A stretch of 36,419 nucleotides of DNA from JBPCOI01 sp051000395 (GTDB lineage Bacteria > Actinomycetota > Actinomycetes > Mycobacteriales > Jatrophihabitantaceae). Position numbers and translations under genes: made by a program. The stretch covers positions 1 through 36,419 of the forward strand of contig JBPCOI010000068.1 of the NCBI GenBank assembly GCA_051000395.1, written 5' to 3'. The stretch's first letter is position 1, and each line of letters begins with the position of its first letter. The notes beneath the pieces are model-generated. The model saw only the letters and a program-made list of their open reading frames with translations, ran no database searches and was not told the origin of the DNA. Positions 14,873-22,705 of the stretch are shown in pieces.

Positions 14873-15289
14873 GTGTACTCCCGCGCCGACACTGGACGGG
14901 TGGGCACGGTGATCGGGCTGGCCGCGGCGGTGCTGCTGCCGACGGCCATCGGCTACGCCGTCGTCCTTGCCGCCCGCTCGAAGCGGTGGCTGGCGGGCCG
15001 ACGGGTGCCGCTTCCCGAGGAGCCGCTCGAGCGGGTCGGCGCCGACCTGTGCCGCCTGCACGAGCAGCTCGAACTCAGCGAGGGTCCCACCGCGCTGCCC
15101 GGCAAGAACCTGCGCCGCACCGCGGTGCGCGCCGCGTACGTCGACGCCCTCACCTGCGCTTGCCGCCGCCTCGGCGTCGCGCCGCCGGCGGCCGCGCGGG
15201 GCACCGCCGTCCCGATCACCGAGATCTATCGCGCGGAGGCGGCCCTGCGCAGGCTCGGGCTGGACGTGCGAGGGGCGCGGCGTTCCTGA
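14873..15289 (+). CDS. conserved membrane-anchored protein, 138 aa, unknown function
   Basis: One N-terminal transmembrane helix (about residues 10-33, VGTVIGLAAAVLLPTAIGYAVVL) is followed by a cytoplasmic helical domain of about 100 residues rich in Arg, Leu and Ala. The conserved-looking segment is PLERVGADLCRLHEQLE, then LRRTAVRAAYVDALTCACRRLGV and ITEIYRAEAALRRLGLDV. I recognise the pattern as a small actinobacterial hypothetical but know no function. GTG 14873 is used; GTG 14897 is possible. It starts 21 nt after rho and ends 16 nt before the phosphoesterase gene, so the three may be co-transcribed. Confidence 0.7.
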   Translation: MYSRADTGRVGTVIGLAAAVLLPTAIGYAVVLAARSKRWLAGRRVPLPEEPLERVGADLCRLHEQLELSEGPTALPGKNLRRTAVRAAYVDALTCACRRLGVAPPAAARGTAVPITEIYRAEAALRRLGLDVRGARRS

Positions 15290-15305
15290 CGCGCACAATG
15301 CAGGG

Positions 15306-16007
15306 ATGGTCCGGGTGCTCGCGGTCGCAGACGAGGTGGACGAGGGCCTACGAGCCGACATCGGCCCGGCGCGGGGCGTGCAGCTGATCCTCGCCTGCGG
15401 CGACCTGCCCTTCGATTATCTCGGCTACCTGATGGATGCTCTCGACGTGCCGCTGGTGTTCGTGCCCGGCAACCACGACCCGGATCTGAGCGGCTACCGC
15501 GCATCGCGTACGGGCCTGGTGCTGCGCGCCGGACTGCCCGATCACGCACCGTGGCCGAGCGGCGCGGTGAACGCCGACGGCCGCGTGGTGGACGCCGGGG
15601 GGCTGCGGATCGCCGGGCTCGGCGGCTGCCTGCGCTACCGGGGCGGACCCAACCAGTACAGCGAGCGCCAGTGCGCGCGGCGCGCCTGGCGCCTGCGTGC
15701 CCGAGCGAGGTGGCGGTGCCGCAACGGCCGCCCGGTGGACGTCCTGCTCAGCCACGCGCCGCCCCGGGGCGTCGGTGACGGCCAGGACGCGCCGCACGCG
15801 GGCTTTCAGGCGCTGCACCGCGTCGTCGCCGGGCTCGCCGTACCGCTGCTGCTGCACGGTCACGTCCACCCGTACGGCGCGGTGGCTGCAGACCGCCGGC
15901 TCGGCGCCACCACCGTGCGCAACGTCGTCGGCCGGCACGTCTTCGACATCGCCGGCGCTGCGGCGTATACCCAGTCCCGTGCGCCAAACCGGATTCCCCA
16001 GAGCTGA
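15306..16007 (+). CDS. calcineurin-like metallophosphoesterase, 233 aa
   Basis: Most metallophosphoesterase motifs are visible: CGDLPFDY (GD motif, near residue 35), FVPGNHDPDL (GNHD), LLSHAPPRG, and LLLHGHVHPYG (GHxH). The first motif, normally D-x-H, reads ADEVDE, so the His ligand is replaced by Val; I recall the same variant in actinobacterial homologues. It probably binds a dimetal centre and hydrolyses phosphoesters, but the substrate is unknown. Start ATG 15306 has CACAAT 6 nt upstream, possibly a leaderless internal promoter. It overlaps the next gene by 29 bp. Confidence 0.85.
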   Translation: MVRVLAVADEVDEGLRADIGPARGVQLILACGDLPFDYLGYLMDALDVPLVFVPGNHDPDLSGYRASRTGLVLRAGLPDHAPWPSGAVNADGRVVDAGGLRIAGLGGCLRYRGGPNQYSERQCARRAWRLRARARWRCRNGRPVDVLLSHAPPRGVGDGQDAPHAGFQALHRVVAGLAVPLLLHGHVHPYGAVAADRRLGATTVRNVVGRHVFDIAGAAAYTQSRAPNRIPQS

Positions 16008-16818
16008 CGTCGAGAACGACTTCCTGCGCGCGCGGCGCCGGCAGGTGCTGTCGCGGCTGGCGCACCGGTTGCGTGGCGAGCCCGACGACGTCAACCTGGT
16101 GCTGCCTTTCGACGACGTGGTCGCCGCGCTCGGCCGCCGCGGCGAGCGCTCGCTCGGGCTGCAGGTCATCCGCCTCGACAGCGTGGTAGGCACGGTCGAC
16201 TCGCGGCGCGACTTCGATCGGCGTTTCCGGCCGACCTCCAGCCGAGTACGGGCGCGGTGGGAACGCCTCGCCCTCGCCCAGCGGATGGGCGAATCGGTCC
16301 CGCCCATCGACGTGTACCGCATCGGTGACCTGCACTTCATCAAGGACGGTCACCACCGCGTCTCGATCGCGCTCGCCACCGGGCAGCAGACGATCGAGGC
16401 CTACGTGACGGAGGTGCTGACCACGGTGTCCGCGCGGGGGATCCGCCGCCGCGGCGACCTGCTCGTCAAGAGCTACGAGCGGATGTTCCGCGCCCGCGTA
16501 CCCCTTTCTGCGCAGGCCTATCAGAAGCTGGTGGTGGGCGATCCGTGGTTGTACGCGGAGCTGGGTGAAGCGGTCGAAGCGTGGGGGTTTCGCTGCATGC
16601 AGGACGACGCCGGCTTCCTCGATCGCGAAGCGGTGGCGCGCCGCTGGTTCGCCGAGGAGTACACGCCGGTCGTGCGGATGCTGCGCGAGGCAGACCTGCT
16701 CGGGGACGGGACGGACACCGAGGGTTACCTGCGGGTGGCGCGGGAACGCTACCGCCTGATGCGCACGCACGACTGGAACGACGAGGTCGTGCGCAGGCTG
16801 CGCGAGGCGAGCCGCTGA
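15979..16818 (+). CDS. ParB-like domain protein, 279 aa
   Basis: A ParB/sulfiredoxin-type core is seen near residues 103-125: PPIDVYRIGDLHFIKDGHHRVSIALATG, where IKDGHHRVS is the ParB box II-like motif. There is no recognisable helix-turn-helix, so it is not a canonical ParB segregation protein. The conserved N-terminus DVENDFLRARRRQVLSRLA and C-terminus THDWNDEVVRRLRE are typical of an uncharacterised actinobacterial family. ParB-fold proteins can bind CTP or act as nucleases or kinases; activity here is unknown. GTG 15979 lies inside the end of the phosphoesterase gene, which suggests coupling. It converges on sugC with 3 bp between stops. Confidence 0.8.
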   Translation: MRQTGFPRADVENDFLRARRRQVLSRLAHRLRGEPDDVNLVLPFDDVVAALGRRGERSLGLQVIRLDSVVGTVDSRRDFDRRFRPTSSRVRARWERLALAQRMGESVPPIDVYRIGDLHFIKDGHHRVSIALATGQQTIEAYVTEVLTTVSARGIRRRGDLLVKSYERMFRARVPLSAQAYQKLVVGDPWLYAELGEAVEAWGFRCMQDDAGFLDREAVARRWFAEEYTPVVRMLREADLLGDGTDTEGYLRVARERYRLMRTHDWNDEVVRRLREASR

Positions 16819-16821
16819 CCG

Positions 16822-18021
16822 TTACGCGGGCGCACCGGCCTTCGCGCCGGTGAGGTTCTCGCCGCTGGCGGGGTCGAAGACGTGGATGGCGCTGACGTCG
16901 GCCCACAGCTCCGCCTCGGAGCCCTCGCGCACCTCGGTGGCCGCGTCCAGGCGCGCCACTACCTGGTCCCCGCTGCCGCCGGTGTCCGAGCGTCCCGAAT
17001 CGCGGGCCAGCTCGTCGAGCTCCGCGCTGGCCACCCCGCCGCCCTCCTCGAAGGTGAAGTAGGCGAAGACGTCCGAGCCCATCGACTCGACGACGTCGAT
17101 GGCGGCACGGAAAGTGATCCCGTGTTCGCGCGCCTCGCGGGTCACCAGCGCGGCGTCCTCGAAGCTCTCCGGACGAATGCCGAGGATGACGTCACGTTCG
17201 CCGCTGCGGGCCTCGAGGACGCGGCGGATCTCCCCCTCGAGCGGTACGTCGCCCATGCGGGTGCGCAGCTTGCCCTCCTCCAGCCTGCCGGGCATGAAGT
17301 TCATGGCCGGGGAGCCGATGAAGCCCGCGACGAACAGGTTGGCGGGGTGGGCGTACAGCTCCTGGGGCGCGCCGACCTGCTGCATGATCCCGCCGCGCAT
17401 GACCGCTACGCGATCGCCCAGCGTCATCACCTCGGTCTGGTCGTGCGTCACGTAGACCGTTGTGGTGGCAAGCCGCTTCTGCAGCCGCGACACTTCGGTG
17501 CGCATCTGTACCCGCAGCTTCGCGTCCAGGTTCGACAGCGGCTCGTCCATCAGGAACGCGGCCGGGTCACGGACGATCGCGCGTCCCATCGCGACGCGCT
17601 GGCGCTGACCGCCGGACAGGTTCGCCGGCTTGCGATCCAGGTGCTGTGTCAGGTCCAGCACGCGCGCCGCGTCGTTAACCTTCTCGTCGATCGTCTTCTG
17701 CGGGGTCTTCGCCAGCTTCAGCGCGAAGGCCATGTTCTCGCGCACCGTCATGTGCGGGTAGAGCGCGTAGCTCTGGAACACCATGGCGATGTCGCGGTCT
17801 TTGGGTGCCTTGTTGTTCACCACCTGACCGCCGATGCGCAGCTCGCCGTCGCTGATGTCCTCCAGGCCGGCGATCATGTTCAAGGTGGTGGACTTGCCGC
17901 ACCCGGACGGACCCACCAGGATGACGAATTCGCCGTCAGCGACGTGGAGGTCTATGTGGTCGACGGCAAGCGCGCCGTCCGGATAGCGCTTGGTCACCTG
18001 GTCCAGGACGATGTCGGCCAC
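16822..18021 (-). CDS. sugC: trehalose-type ABC importer ATPase SugC
   Basis: CUT1-family MalK/MsmK-type ATPase, 399 aa. Walker A is GPSGCGKST (residues 37-45), the Q-loop is in VFQSYALYPHMTV, the signature LSGGQRQR begins at 135, Walker B is AFLMDEPLSNLD, and the switch is VTHDQTEVM. A C-terminal regulatory TOBE/OB domain (from about 240) is present. The sequence agrees closely with mycobacterial SugC as I remember it. It powers the permease pair SugA-SugB. Last gene of the minus-strand operon lpqY-sugA-sugB-sugC; its GTG start is 9 bp after sugB. Confidence 0.88.
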   Translation of the reverse strand: MADIVLDQVTKRYPDGALAVDHIDLHVADGEFVILVGPSGCGKSTTLNMIAGLEDISDGELRIGGQVVNNKAPKDRDIAMVFQSYALYPHMTVRENMAFALKLAKTPQKTIDEKVNDAARVLDLTQHLDRKPANLSGGQRQRVAMGRAIVRDPAAFLMDEPLSNLDAKLRVQMRTEVSRLQKRLATTTVYVTHDQTEVMTLGDRVAVMRGGIMQQVGAPQELYAHPANLFVAGFIGSPAMNFMPGRLEEGKLRTRMGDVPLEGEIRRVLEARSGERDVILGIRPESFEDAALVTREAREHGITFRAAIDVVESMGSDVFAYFTFEEGGGVASAELDELARDSGRSDTGGSGDQVVARLDAATEVREGSEAELWADVSAIHVFDPASGENLTGAKAGAPA

Positions 18022-18030
18022 GTCGGGCTC

Positions 18031-18861
18031 CTATCCCTTGACTGCGCCGGAGGTCAGTCCGGCGACGATGCGGCGTTGGAAGAACAGCACGAAGACGATG
18101 ATGGGGATGGTGATGATGACCGCCGCCGCCGAGATCGAGCCGGTCGGCGCGGTGAACGCGGAGCTGCCGGTGAAGAACCCGATGGCGGCGGGCACGGTGC
18201 GCGCGTTCGTCGTGGATGTCAGCGAGATCGCGAACAGGAAGTCGTTCCAGCAGAAGATGAACACCAGGATCGCGGTCGTGAACATGCCGGGCGCGGCGAG
18301 CGGTGCGATCACCTTGGTGAATGCCTGGAACGGGGTGGCGCCGTCCATCTTCGCGGCCTTCTCCAGCTCCCACGGGATCTCGCGGAAGAACGCCGACAGG
18401 GTGTAGATGCCCAGCGGCAGCCCGAACGCGATGTAGGGAATGATCAGTGCCGGCCAGGTGTCGAACAGGCCCAGGACGCGCTCGATGTTGAAGAGCGGGG
18501 TGACCAGCGAGATGGCAGGGAACATCGCGATCAGCAGCGACATCCCGATGAGCAGGCCCTTGCCGGGGAACGACAGGCGGGCCACGGCGTAGGCCGCCAT
18601 CGAGGCGAGGGTGACCGCGATGAACGTCGAGATCACCGCGATACCGATCGAGTTGATCAGGGCGTGGGTGAACTCCGAGGTCTTGAAGATGCCGCGGTAG
18701 TTGTCCAGCGTCCACTTCTTCGGCCAGAACGACGCGTCGGTGATCGTCGACGGGTCCTTGAATGACAGCGAGACGATCCACAGCACGGGCACGATTGCGA
18801 GGATGACGGCGACGACGTTCGCCGTACCCCAACCGACCTTCTGGCTGGCAGTCGTGGTCAT
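18031..18861 (-). CDS. sugB: trehalose-type ABC importer permease SugB
   Basis: MalG-type CUT1 permease of 276 aa with six predicted helices. The cytoplasmic EAA loop reads WELEKAAKMDGATPFQAFTKVI and docks on the ATPase. The C-terminus FQRRIVAGLTSGAVKG is the same as I recall for mycobacterial SugB. I chose ATG 18859-18861 (MTTTASQK); the frame is open 12 codons further up, but that would overlap sugA. It forms the membrane channel with SugA. Confidence 0.88.
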   Translation of the reverse strand: MTTTASQKVGWGTANVVAVILAIVPVLWIVSLSFKDPSTITDASFWPKKWTLDNYRGIFKTSEFTHALINSIGIAVISTFIAVTLASMAAYAVARLSFPGKGLLIGMSLLIAMFPAISLVTPLFNIERVLGLFDTWPALIIPYIAFGLPLGIYTLSAFFREIPWELEKAAKMDGATPFQAFTKVIAPLAAPGMFTTAILVFIFCWNDFLFAISLTSTTNARTVPAAIGFFTGSSAFTAPTGSISAAAVIITIPIIVFVLFFQRRIVAGLTSGAVKG

Positions 18862-18868
18862 GACGGCC

Positions 18869-19813
18869 TCACTTTCCCGCGCCGGGTGCCGCGGCACCGA
18901 ACAACTTGATGAACAGGAACGCGATGATCGCGACGCTGATGAAGATGAGGATGGAGATCGCCGAGCCGATGCCCAGGTTCAGCGCGGTGAACAGGTTGTC
19001 GTAGCCCAGGATCGACACCGAGCCGGTGCCGTTGTTGCCGGAGGTGAGGATGAAGATGTTGTCGAAGATCCGGAAGGCGTCCAGCGTGCGGAACAGCAGC
19101 GCGACCAGGATGGCCGGCTTCATCAACGGCAGGGTCACCCGCGTGAAGCGCTGCCACGCGCTGGCGCCGTCGACTTTCGCCGCCTTCTGCAGGTCTTCGG
19201 GCACGAGGGCGAGCCCGGCCATGAGCAGCAACGCCATGAACGGCGTGGTCTTCCAGATCTCCGCCAGGACGATGATGGCGATGGCCTGGAAGGTGTGGGT
19301 CAGCGGCGCGCTGTTGCCGAACATCGCCGACAGGTAACCGGTGCTCGGCGTCCACGCGTACTGCCAGCTGAAGGCCGCGACGACGGTCACGATGCCGTAC
19401 GGCACGAGGATGGCCGTGCGCACCGTGCCACGCCCGAACAGCGTGCGGTGCATCAGCAGCGCCAGCAGCATCCCGAGCACCAGCTCGATGACGACCGACG
19501 CCACGGTGATGATCACCGTGATGTAGAACGCGTGCCACCAGTACGAGGAGCTGAGCACGGCCACGTAGTTGCTGAGGCCGATGAACTTGGCCTGCTTCGG
19601 GAAGCGCAGGTCGTAGCGTTCCAGGGACAGGTAGACGGCGTAGGCGATTGGGTACGCGGTGACGGCGATCATCACCACCACGGCAGGCGCGCAGAGCATC
19701 CAGCCGAGGCGGCGTTCGGCTCGGGCGCCTTCGGAGATCTGCTTGCGCCGGCGCTTGGGCTCGGCGCGCGAGCTGTCGGTGACCGGCGTGGTGGTCTCGG
19801 CGTGGATGGTCAT
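18869..19813 (-). CDS. sugA: trehalose-type ABC importer permease SugA
   Basis: MalF-type CUT1 permease, 314 aa. A charged N-terminus is followed by six helices, the first being CAPAVVVMIAVTAYPIAYAVYL (about 41-62). The EAA loop region is PEDLQKAAKVDGASAWQRFTRV. The stretch LFRTLDAFRIFDNIFILTSG and the C-terminal FLFIKLFGAAAPG match what I recall of M. tuberculosis SugA. Its ATG (19811-19813) overlaps the lpqY stop (ATGA), indicating coupling. Confidence 0.88.
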   Translation of the reverse strand: MTIHAETTTPVTDSSRAEPKRRRKQISEGARAERRLGWMLCAPAVVVMIAVTAYPIAYAVYLSLERYDLRFPKQAKFIGLSNYVAVLSSSYWWHAFYITVIITVASVVIELVLGMLLALLMHRTLFGRGTVRTAILVPYGIVTVVAAFSWQYAWTPSTGYLSAMFGNSAPLTHTFQAIAIIVLAEIWKTTPFMALLLMAGLALVPEDLQKAAKVDGASAWQRFTRVTLPLMKPAILVALLFRTLDAFRIFDNIFILTSGNNGTGSVSILGYDNLFTALNLGIGSAISILIFISVAIIAFLFIKLFGAAAPGAGK

Positions 19814-21126
19814 GGGATCAGCCCCTTCGACTGGAGCGCGTCCTTGAGCTGGCCGCTGATCGACGCCGCGGTGCTGGACGGGCTGATGCCCGACGGCGGC
19901 GACACCGCGTGCGAGATGACGATCGACAGGTTCTGGTAGGCCGGCGTCTTCGGTCGCACGCTGGCGTTCTGCAGGGCCGTCAGGATGTCCTTGCGGAACG
20001 GGTAGTCCGCCTGCAGCGACGGGTCGTTGTAGAGGTCCGCGATAGTCGGGGGCAGGCCGCCCAGGGTCGCGGCGATCTTCTGGTTGGCGCGGTCACGCAG
20101 GCACAGCGCGGCCTGGAAGGCAATGGCCGAGTGCTTGGAGTACGCGCTGATGGCCAGGTCGATGCCGCCGATCGTGACGTGGCTGGGCTCGTTCGCGTAC
20201 ACCCGCGGGTACTGCGCCCACTTGAAGTGCTTGAACAACGCGGGCTTGTCGGTCTTCATCGACGGATACACAAACGGGTAGTTGAGCTCGAAGGCGGCGG
20301 TCCCGCTCTCCATCGCGAGCCGGTTCTGGTCCTCCATCTGCACCGACAGCGACGGGTCGGCTGCCACCGAGCTCGCCAGCCGCTTCATGATCGTGAGTGC
20401 CTTGACGGCCGGCGCGCCCATCGAGACGTTGGTCGCGTCCGGCGTCAGCATGCTGCCGCCCGCACTGGCCAGCATCGTGTTGAACCACACGACGACGCCC
20501 TCGTACTGGGCGCCCTGGATCTCGATGAGGTGCGGCTTGCCCTCCTTGGCGAGCTGGATCGACATGTCGATCATCTGGTCCCACGTCGTCGGTGGCTTGG
20601 GCACCAGGTCGTCGCGGTACCAGAGCAGCTGGGTGTTGCTGTTGTACGGCGCGGCGACTAGCTGGCCCTTCCAGGTGGCGGTGTCCAGCGGGGCCTGCAG
20701 CGTTCCCTGACTCGCCTGCGCCTTGTTGGCGCCGGTCCACGGCAGGATCCATCCCGCCTCGGCGAACTCCGCCTCCCACGTGACGTCCAGGCCCAGGATG
20801 TCCAGCGAACTGTCCTGTGCCGCAAGGCGACGGACGAGCTGCTGACGCTGGCCATCGGCGCCGTTGGGCAGCTTGTCGTACTCGATGGTGTACCTGCCGC
20901 CGCTGGCCTTGGTGCAGGTGTCGACCGCCTTCTGAACGGCCCCGGAGTTGTCCGGGAAGCTGTAGAAGTGCAGCGTCGGGGTGCCCGAACCGCCGCCGCC
21001 GCAGGCCGCGAGCGCCGAGGCCGCGAGCGCGGCCAGACCCGCGCGGGCGGCGAGGCCGCGCCATCGCGGACGCGACCCGGCCCGCGCCGCGTCCGATCGA
21101 CGCGACGAAGTGATCATGGTTCGCAC
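19810..21126 (-). CDS. lpqY: trehalose-type extracellular solute-binding lipoprotein LpqY
   Basis: Substrate-binding lipoprotein of an LpqY-SugABC system, which in mycobacteria recovers trehalose released at the cell envelope. The lipoprotein signal ends in the lipobox ALAAC with Cys at residue 42. The mature part contains NGADGQRQQLVRRLAAQDSS and DILGLDVTWEAEFAEAGWI, typical of LpqY/maltose-type binding proteins. I chose GTG 21124-21126 because AAGGGGG lies 8 nt upstream; ATG 21117, three codons later, has poor spacing. First gene of its operon. Trehalose as substrate is inferred from family resemblance. Confidence 0.85.
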   Translation of the reverse strand: MRTMITSSRRSDAARAGSRPRWRGLAARAGLAALAASALAACGGGGSGTPTLHFYSFPDNSGAVQKAVDTCTKASGGRYTIEYDKLPNGADGQRQQLVRRLAAQDSSLDILGLDVTWEAEFAEAGWILPWTGANKAQASQGTLQAPLDTATWKGQLVAAPYNSNTQLLWYRDDLVPKPPTTWDQMIDMSIQLAKEGKPHLIEIQGAQYEGVVVWFNTMLASAGGSMLTPDATNVSMGAPAVKALTIMKRLASSVAADPSLSVQMEDQNRLAMESGTAAFELNYPFVYPSMKTDKPALFKHFKWAQYPRVYANEPSHVTIGGIDLAISAYSKHSAIAFQAALCLRDRANQKIAATLGGLPPTIADLYNDPSLQADYPFRKDILTALQNASVRPKTPAYQNLSIVISHAVSPPSGISPSSTAASISGQLKDALQSKGLIP

Positions 21127-21213
21127 CGGTCGTTCCCCCTTCGCCGTCGGGAGACGTGCCGCGGCCGGATGACGCACACCGGCGTGACGCGCCCGTCCTG
21201 CGATCTGATTCGG

Positions 21214-21242
21214 ACCGTACGCACGGTGGAGTTGGGCCGCAA
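21214..21242 (-). promoter_or_regulatory. candidate promoter and operator of lpqY-sugABC
   Basis: On the minus strand TTGCGG (21242-21237), a 17-bp spacer and TACGGT (21219-21214) form a good sigma-70-type promoter. The -10 overlaps an imperfect 14-bp palindrome, ACCGTACGCACGGT (21214-21227), with 5-bp perfect arms. This is a plausible repressor site, although no regulator gene is in the window. Confidence 0.5.
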
Positions 21243-21370
21243 TAGCCGCTCCCAGTCGCGGAGCGAGAACACGGGTGCTCGGGTGCGGCTGCGCGCACGT
21301 GACGTCCGTCCCGAGCCTCGGGTGCTCGCCGCGCTCACGGCGGCAGCACCGGGCGAGGAACGAACCGGAC

Positions 21371-21420
21371 GTAACGAGTCCGTAACGGTGGCCGCAAGCG
21401 CTTCCGAGCGAGGCTAGGTT
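21371..21420 (+). promoter_or_regulatory. control region of the second sugar ABC operon, with LacI-type box
   Basis: AAGCGCTT (21396-21403) is the perfect 8-bp core of LacI/GalR-family operators. It lies upstream of a -10-like TAGGTT (21415-21420), where a bound repressor would block RNA polymerase. A direct repeat GTAACG (21371-21376 and 21382-21387), 11 bp apart on one face of the helix, lies just upstream and could be an activator site. No clear -35 is seen. Confidence 0.5.
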
Positions 21421-21482
21421 GGGGCCCGTCAGTCGACAGCCGGCCGTATGCCGGATAGGACCTCGCCGGCGGAAGGACGTGC

Positions 21483-22679
21483 ATGGCTCGCATCGCCCTC
21501 TCGCACGTCGGGAAGGTCTACGACGACGGCACGCGAGCCGTCAGCGACCTGAACATCGAGGTGGACGACGGCGAATTCCTCGTCTTCGTCGGGCCGTCCG
21601 GATGCGGGAAGACGACGGCGCTGCGGATGATCGCCGGTCTCGAGACGATCAGCGAGGGCGAGGTGCGCATCGGCGAGCGGGTCGTGAACCACGTGCCCCC
21701 GCGCGACCGTGACGTCGCGATGGTGTTCCAGTCCTATGCGCTGTACCCGCACCTCTCGGTGCGCGACAACATCGGTTTCGGGTTGCGGCTTCGCAAGCTG
21801 CCCAAGGCCGAGCTGAACCGCCGCGTCGATGACGCCGCGCGGACGCTCGGCCTGTCGGAACACCTCGATCGCAAGCCGCGCAATCTCTCCGGCGGCCAGC
21901 GGCAGCGCGTGGCCATGGGCCGCGCGATCGTGCGCCAGCCCAAGGCGTTCCTGATGGACGAGCCACTGTCGAACCTGGACGCGAAGCTGCGCGTGCAGAT
22001 GCGCGCCGAGATCGGCAAGCTGCAGCGCGACCTTGCGGTCACGACCGTCTACGTCACCCACGACCAGATCGAGGCGATGACGCTGGGGCACCGGGTGGCG
22101 GTGATCCGCAAGGGCGTGCTGCAGCAGATCGCGCCCCCGCAGCAGCTCTACGACCGCCCGAACAACCTGTTCGTGGCCGGCTTCATCGGCTCGCCTGCGA
22201 TGAACTTCTTGGCCGCGACGCTGGACCGCGAGCAGGGCGAGCATTACTCGCTGCGGGTCGGCAGCGAGACGCTGGTGCTGCCCGACCTGGTCGCGGTGGC
22301 CCGGCCCGCGCTGGCGTCCTACGCCGGCAGGGAGATCGTCGTCGGTATCCGCCCCGAGGACATGGAAGACGCCGCGCTGGAAGGCGCTGGGACGGGGCGC
22401 ACCGTGCAGGCGATCACCGAACTGGTCGAGCCGCTCGGCTCCGACCTGATGGTGCACTTGTCCTTGGATGCGCGAGAGGCCTCCGGTATCGAGGACATCG
22501 CCGAGCTCGCGGCCGAGAGCGGCGAGGGCATGCCGATCGCGGAGGAGCGGGCGACGGTCGTGGCGCGGTTCAGCCCGCGCAGCCGGGTCAAGGTCGGCGA
22601 CGCGGTGCAAGTCCGTGTCGACACCGAGCAGTTGCATTTCTTCGACGCGTCCAGTGGAGAGGCCGTGTGGGACGCGTGA
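21483..22679 (+). CDS. CUT1 sugar ABC importer ATPase (MsmK/UgpC-like), 398 aa
   Basis: All ATPase motifs are intact: Walker A GPSGCGKTT (37-45), VFQSYALYPHLSV, LSGGQRQRVAMGRAIV, AFLMDEPLSNLD and VTHDQIEAMTLG. A C-terminal TOBE-type regulatory domain follows. It is clearly paralogous to the sugC product 3.5 kb away. The RBS GGAAGGA ends about 5 nt before ATG 21483. It is the first gene of the plus-strand operon with a binding protein and two permeases, so it most likely serves them, although MsmK-type ATPases can be shared between importers. Confidence 0.88.
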   Translation: MARIALSHVGKVYDDGTRAVSDLNIEVDDGEFLVFVGPSGCGKTTALRMIAGLETISEGEVRIGERVVNHVPPRDRDVAMVFQSYALYPHLSVRDNIGFGLRLRKLPKAELNRRVDDAARTLGLSEHLDRKPRNLSGGQRQRVAMGRAIVRQPKAFLMDEPLSNLDAKLRVQMRAEIGKLQRDLAVTTVYVTHDQIEAMTLGHRVAVIRKGVLQQIAPPQQLYDRPNNLFVAGFIGSPAMNFLAATLDREQGEHYSLRVGSETLVLPDLVAVARPALASYAGREIVVGIRPEDMEDAALEGAGTGRTVQAITELVEPLGSDLMVHLSLDAREASGIEDIAELAAESGEGMPIAEERATVVARFSPRSRVKVGDAVQVRVDTEQLHFFDASSGEAVWDA

Positions 22680-22705
22680 GGCACCATCACGAGAAGGAGA
22701 CAGGT

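Noticed and set aside
16833..16852. Hairpin CACCGGC/GCCGGTG as a bidirectional terminator between the ParB-like gene and sugC
   Set aside because: It lies inside the sugC coding region, has no U-tract on either strand, and such GC hairpins are frequent by chance here.
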